A DNA stretch of 9,955 nt from Cytophagales bacterium (GTDB taxonomy: Bacteria; Bacteroidota; Bacteroidia; Cytophagales; UBA9547), in the NCBI GenBank assembly GCA_013298205.1, contig JAAFJZ010000068.1:1-9955 (forward strand). Reading direction: 5' to 3'. The position numbers were made by a program, and so were the translations under genes. The notes under the pieces are model-generated. The model ran no database searches. It worked only from the letters and a program-made list of their open reading frames with translations, and was not told where the DNA came from. Positions 6,949-9,955 of the stretch are shown here, one piece after another (positions within the stretch are counted from its first letter, which is position 1; each line of letters begins with the position of its first letter).

Positions 6949-7520
6949 AAATATTAGTTTTAGATAATTACGATTCTTTTACTTATAATTTGGTGCATCT
7001 CGTCAAAGAAATTGGTTTTACTAACATAAAGGTTTTTAGAAACGATAAAATTGATTTGGAAAAAGTCAAGAATTATGATAAAATTCTTCTTTCACCAGGA
7101 CCAGGTATTCCTTCTGAAGCTGGAATTTTACAGCCATTAATTCGTGAATATGCAAAAAGCAAATCTATTTTTGGAGTATGCTTAGGTCATCAAGCTATTG
7201 GAGAAGTATTTGGAGGGAAGCTCACAAATTTAAGTTCTGTATTTCATGGTTTGGCTACAACGACAAAAATAACGGATGTTAATGAGTTACTTTTTAAAGA
7301 CATGCCAACAGTTTTTAAAACAGGTCGTTATCATTCTTGGGTTATAGATAAAAATAATTTTCCCAATGAAAGCTTAACTGTAACAGCCACTGATGAAACT
7401 GGTGAATTTATTATGGCCCTTTCACACAAAAAATACGACATAAGAGGCGTACAATTTCACCCAGAATCTGTGCTTACAGAGCATGGAGCTGTTATTTTAA
7501 AAAACTGGCTTACAAATTAA
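6945..7520 (+). CDS. trpG: Anthranilate synthase component II, glutamine amidotransferase
   Basis: This class I glutamine amidotransferase subunit hydrolyses glutamine and passes ammonia to TrpE. Its 191 residues are full length for TrpG/PabA. Visible motifs are LDNYDSFTYNLVH (6-18), LSPGPGIP (49-56, oxyanion region), GVCLGHQAIGE (77-87) with nucleophile Cys79, RYHSW (128-132), and VQFHPESVLTEHG (169-181) with His172 and Glu174 completing the triad. The ATG overlaps the trpE stop by four bases, so coupled translation and a 1:1 complex are likely. Because TrpG and PabA are alike and sometimes shared, it may also serve folate synthesis. No trpD follows; the next gene is convergent, with only six bases between stop codons. 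Confidence 0.92.
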   Translation: MKILVLDNYDSFTYNLVHLVKEIGFTNIKVFRNDKIDLEKVKNYDKILLSPGPGIPSEAGILQPLIREYAKSKSIFGVCLGHQAIGEVFGGKLTNLSSVFHGLATTTKITDVNELLFKDMPTVFKTGRYHSWVIDKNNFPNESLTVTATDETGEFIMALSHKKYDIRGVQFHPESVLTEHGAVILKNWLTN

Positions 7521-7526
7521 AGTTTA

Positions 7527-7558
7527 TCATTTAAAAAGTAAATGAGAGAATTTTTTTT
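7527..7558 (+). terminator. Possible weak terminator of trpEG inside the GT17 3' end
   Basis: A perfect 7-base inverted repeat, TCATTTA (7527-7533) and TAAATGA (7539-7545), surrounds a 5-base loop. After a 5-base gap comes a run of eight T (7551-7558). The stem is AT-rich and the T-run is not directly adjacent, so it is weak as an intrinsic terminator. It is the only candidate after trpG, and it lies within the last codons of the convergent glycosyltransferase gene. Confidence 0.35.
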
Positions 7559-8381
7559 GATTTTGAATTAAGAAATTTGGTGCGTTTTTAACTAAAGAAA
7601 CAACTGCTAATTTTATATCAAAGTTTAAGAATTTGTTTCCGATTTTTATTTGACTTTCTATAAAATCATAGTTTGTGAATTGTTCAGTATTAAATTCGGT
7701 ATGTGAAAAAGATTTTAGTTTATTAATTATGGCTTCTACTCCTCCTTGATAAGTATAATGCCAGCCAGCATTTTCAATTAACTTAATATTTTTTGAGTCT
7801 TTATCACGAATATCTCTTGTAATTAAAGGGCTTTTAAAATTTTTAAATTTCATATAAACAGAACCTGCCCAAAATTTAATTCTTAGGTGCTTATTTTTAT
7901 ATCGTTTGCTAAACAAAGAAAGAAAATAATATTTGTAATTTGTTTTTCTAATTTCTTTATAGTTTAAATAAAACAAATAGATGTTCATTAATGGAATAAT
8001 TATATTATTAGTGCCATTATACTGTTTGATTACATTTTTTTTTACAATTTCATCGACATCAGATATCATAATCATGTCGTCAGGTTGTGCTTTATTTAAG
8101 CCTAACATTATTGATTCTCTCTGGTAATTCTCTAAAAACCAACGCTTGTCGTTTTTTTCGTGATACTCTTCTGGAATAGTATCAAGCTTAATATGAATGA
8201 TTTTGTGTAAAAACTTTTGAAATCTTGGTTTATTGTCTTCAAAAACAAACCGTTTTTCTTTTCCCTGAAAAGTAAAACGTGCTTCAACAAGTACAAAATA
8301 ATCTACAACTTCGTTTAGCTCTTCTAATCTTATTTCAAGTAAATCAAGCTCATTGTAAAACGTAAAACAGTCGTAAACCAT
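7527..8381 (-). CDS. Glycosyltransferase family 17 protein (N-acetylglucosaminyltransferase-like)
   Basis: This 284-residue protein has the look of Glyco_transf_17, the family of eukaryotic beta-1,4-mannosyl-glycoprotein GlcNAc-transferase (MGAT3), which also has bacterial and viral members. Visible motifs are FYNELDLLEIRLEEL (8-22), VEARFTFQG (32-40), a DxD-type metal/nucleotide site in MISDVDEI (105-112), AGWHYTYQGG (205-214) and KLKSFSHTEF (221-230). There is no signal peptide or membrane segment, so it probably acts in the cytoplasm on an activated sugar; donor and acceptor are unknown. It starts one base after the stop of the GT-B gene upstream (TGA-T-ATG), so the two are surely cotranscribed. 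An A9 run on the coding strand (8035-8043) lies just after the DVD motif. Family confidence is good; the substrate is not inferable. Confidence 0.82.
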   Translation of the reverse strand: MVYDCFTFYNELDLLEIRLEELNEVVDYFVLVEARFTFQGKEKRFVFEDNKPRFQKFLHKIIHIKLDTIPEEYHEKNDKRWFLENYQRESIMLGLNKAQPDDMIMISDVDEIVKKNVIKQYNGTNNIIIPLMNIYLFYLNYKEIRKTNYKYYFLSLFSKRYKNKHLRIKFWAGSVYMKFKNFKSPLITRDIRDKDSKNIKLIENAGWHYTYQGGVEAIINKLKSFSHTEFNTEQFTNYDFIESQIKIGNKFLNFDIKLAVVSLVKNAPNFLIQNQKKFSHLLFK

Positions 8382-8382
8382 A

Positions 8383-9396
8383 TCAATCTAGAAATACTTC
8401 TTTGAACTTTTTCATAACTACAAACTTGTTGAAATCTTGGCTGTAAGCATCAAAATCTCCATTCATATTACGTTTAATAGAATAAATAGCTTTTTTTAAA
8501 CTTTTCGAATCTTGAAAATAAATACCCTTTTTGCCCAAAATATCTATATGGCTTCTTTCATCGATAAAATCTGAATTACAAGTTATTACAGGTTTATTTT
8601 TAATGGAAAACTCTCCACATGATATCCCAAACGACTCACCTTGCATTCTAGCATGGAGCATAGCATCACAGGTATTGATGAATTTTGATTTATAAATCAA
8701 ATCAGAACTTCCACGAATAAAAGTTATATTAGTAAACTCATTTTTAGGAAACAAAATTCCTCCTAAATATTTGCTTATGCCTTTGCTTTCAAAAAACCGT
8801 TTGGTTTCCAAAAAATTGTCAGTGTTCATAAATAAAAAATGTAACTTTTTATTACAAGATGCGAGCTTGTAAATTAATCTTTTGGCAAAAGCAATATCAA
8901 AAGTATCTGAACCTCCATATCTTCCAATCACTATTTCCTGCTCTTTAATTCCTAATTCAGTTCTTAAATCATTATTGGTTTCTTCTACTTCAACAATATG
9001 AGGTACAAAAGTCTTGCCATTATTCATTCTTTTCGCAAGCCATTCAGATACATAAGCATATCTATCACCATGAATTTCATCGTTTTGAAATATGGCGTGA
9101 ACGCAATTTCTTACATTTTGGGGCAAAATTCCATCATTAAAACCCGCCTTAATACTATAAAATACTTCTACACTGTTTTCCTTTATTTTCAAAGATAAAT
9201 CAGCCACGCTTTCATAAAAAATTACTTTAAATTTGGACTTGAATTTGGTAATTACTGTTTCTACATGATTTCCGATTTGCGGAGCAAAAATTATAGATTC
9301 ATTTTTAAGCAATTCTTCGTTATATCTTGCATAATCAAAAAGAGCAACTTCTGTGCCCCTAACGTCTAGCTGATATGAATGAAATCCTACAATCAT
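8383..9396 (-). CDS. GT-B fold glycosyltransferase, group 1-like
   Basis: This 337-residue protein resembles retaining GT-B glycosyltransferases (GT4-like). The N-terminal half opens with IVGFHSYQL and RGTEVALFDYARYNEE (13-28), a pattern I associate with a group of short transferases in bacteria and some large viruses. A hinge region reads YVSEWLAKRM (115-124) and VPHIVE (131-136). The C-terminal half starts at IGRYGGSDTFDIAFAKRL (157-174) and holds a CDAMLHAR stretch (243-250), then GESFGISCGEF (253-263), with Glu254 and Glu262 placed like the E-x7-E donor-binding motif. No signal peptide or membrane helix is evident. It lies 19 bases after gmk and one base before the GT17 gene, all on the minus strand. 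The pair probably adds consecutive sugars to one glycan, but donor and acceptor are unknown. Confidence 0.75.
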   Translation of the reverse strand: MIVGFHSYQLDVRGTEVALFDYARYNEELLKNESIIFAPQIGNHVETVITKFKSKFKVIFYESVADLSLKIKENSVEVFYSIKAGFNDGILPQNVRNCVHAIFQNDEIHGDRYAYVSEWLAKRMNNGKTFVPHIVEVEETNNDLRTELGIKEQEIVIGRYGGSDTFDIAFAKRLIYKLASCNKKLHFLFMNTDNFLETKRFFESKGISKYLGGILFPKNEFTNITFIRGSSDLIYKSKFINTCDAMLHARMQGESFGISCGEFSIKNKPVITCNSDFIDERSHIDILGKKGIYFQDSKSLKKAIYSIKRNMNGDFDAYSQDFNKFVVMKKFKEVFLD

Positions 9397-9415
9397 TTAA
9401 TGATTATTAAATAAA

Positions 9416-9955
9416 TTAATCTATAAATTCTCGAACTATAATTTGAGATTCTAAAAGTGTAAGAGCCAAATCGTTATTTAACAATATTTTGTCAAACCGA
9501 TCTTCAAAAGTAAATTCAAATTCAGCTTTTGCAATTCTTTTTTTGATGCTTTCTTCACTTTCAGTATTTCTTAGCCTAAGCCTTTGTTCTAATGCTTCAA
9601 TAGTAGGTGGTTTGACAAAAATAGCCAAAGCTCGATCTTTAAAAAGTTCTTTTAAGCGAAGCCCTCCTTTTACATCTACATCAAAGAGTACGTTTTTACC
9701 TGCATTCCAAAGTCTTTCTACTTCAATCTTTAAGGTTCCATAAAAAATGTTTCCATAAACCTCTTCCCACTCTACAAATTCATTTTGCTCGATTTTAATT
9801 GTAAAATCATCTTTAGATAAAAAATAATAATCTAAGCCTTCTTTTTCTTTATCTCTTTTAGGTCGAGTGGTGGCTGAGATTGAAAAACCAATATCATCGT
9901 TTTTTTCTAACAAATACCTTGCTATCGTTGTTTTTCCAGCTCCAGAAGGGGCAGA
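9416..9955 (-). CDS. gmk: Guanylate kinase, N-terminus cut by window edge
   Basis: Gmk phosphorylates GMP to GDP with ATP, in the cytoplasm. The frame is open through the right edge, so only the first few residues are missing; 179 residues are visible, against about 190-205 for the family. The visible part begins in the P-loop, SAPSGAGKTT. It continues with the GMP-binding region SISATTRPKR and GLDYYF, then EWEEVYGNIFYGT, VLFDVDVKGG, FVKPP, the lid-type LRLRNTESEESIKKRI, and FDKILLNND near the end. A start at the in-frame TTG at 9913 would remove the P-loop and is wrong. The glycosyltransferase gene follows 19 bases after its stop on the same strand. In relatives I would expect nadD here (from memory), so the two transferases look like an insertion or replacement. 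Confidence 0.93.
   Translation of the reverse strand, partial: SAPSGAGKTTIARYLLEKNDDIGFSISATTRPKRDKEKEGLDYYFLSKDDFTIKIEQNEFVEWEEVYGNIFYGTLKIEVERLWNAGKNVLFDVDVKGGLRLKELFKDRALAIFVKPPTIEALEQRLRLRNTESEESIKKRIAKAEFEFTFEDRFDKILLNNDLALTLLESQIIVREFID

Noticed and set aside
8998..9743. Plus-strand open frames inside the GT-B gene (8998-9198) and gmk (9489-9743)
   Set aside because: They lie antisense to genes with clear family motifs; the second is a serine-rich shadow of gmk.

Overview
The window looks like chromosomal DNA from a member of the Bacteroidota, with low GC by eye. Three things support this. TAnnTTTG-type -7 promoter boxes sit in front of several genes and no obvious Shine-Dalgarno sequences are seen. 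One large secreted protein ends in a type IX secretion (T9SS) C-terminal sorting domain. There is also a DUF4270 lipoprotein gene. Genus and order cannot be fixed from the sequence alone.

Layout, left to right. On the minus strand, a short glycogen-synthase-like gene (874-1689) runs into a DUF4270 lipoprotein gene (890 down to the left edge). The two overlap by 17 bases. Divergently, panC (1829-2680) is read rightward from a promoter packed into the same 115-bp intergenic region. Next comes a monocistronic-looking gene for a T9SS-secreted protein with seven FG-GAP-type calcium-binding repeats (2821-5337), closed by a strong hairpin terminator. A promoter and a hairpin at the predicted 5' end of the transcript precede trpE-trpG (5548-7520, 4-base overlap). 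These two encode anthranilate synthase, the entry enzyme of tryptophan synthesis. From the right edge, a minus-strand run gmk (partial) - GT-B-fold glycosyltransferase - GT17-family glycosyltransferase ends 6 bases from the trpG stop.

How the genes fit together. Most are housekeeping biosynthesis: pantothenate, tryptophan and GMP phosphorylation. The accessory parts are (a) the GlgA-like/DUF4270 pair, where the GlgA-like protein lacks its C-terminal half and the ADP-glucose-binding lysine motif; (b) the secreted propeller protein; and (c) the two-glycosyltransferase cassette tucked behind gmk, probably for a surface glycan. Neither panD nor trpDCFBA follows its usual partner here.

No CRISPR array, RNA gene, transposase or phage gene was seen, and no gene-free stretch exceeds 300 bases. 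I did not find a convincing new defence or mobile system. The best candidates for undescribed biology are the degenerate GlgA-like/DUF4270 pair, the trpE leader hairpin and the GT cassette.
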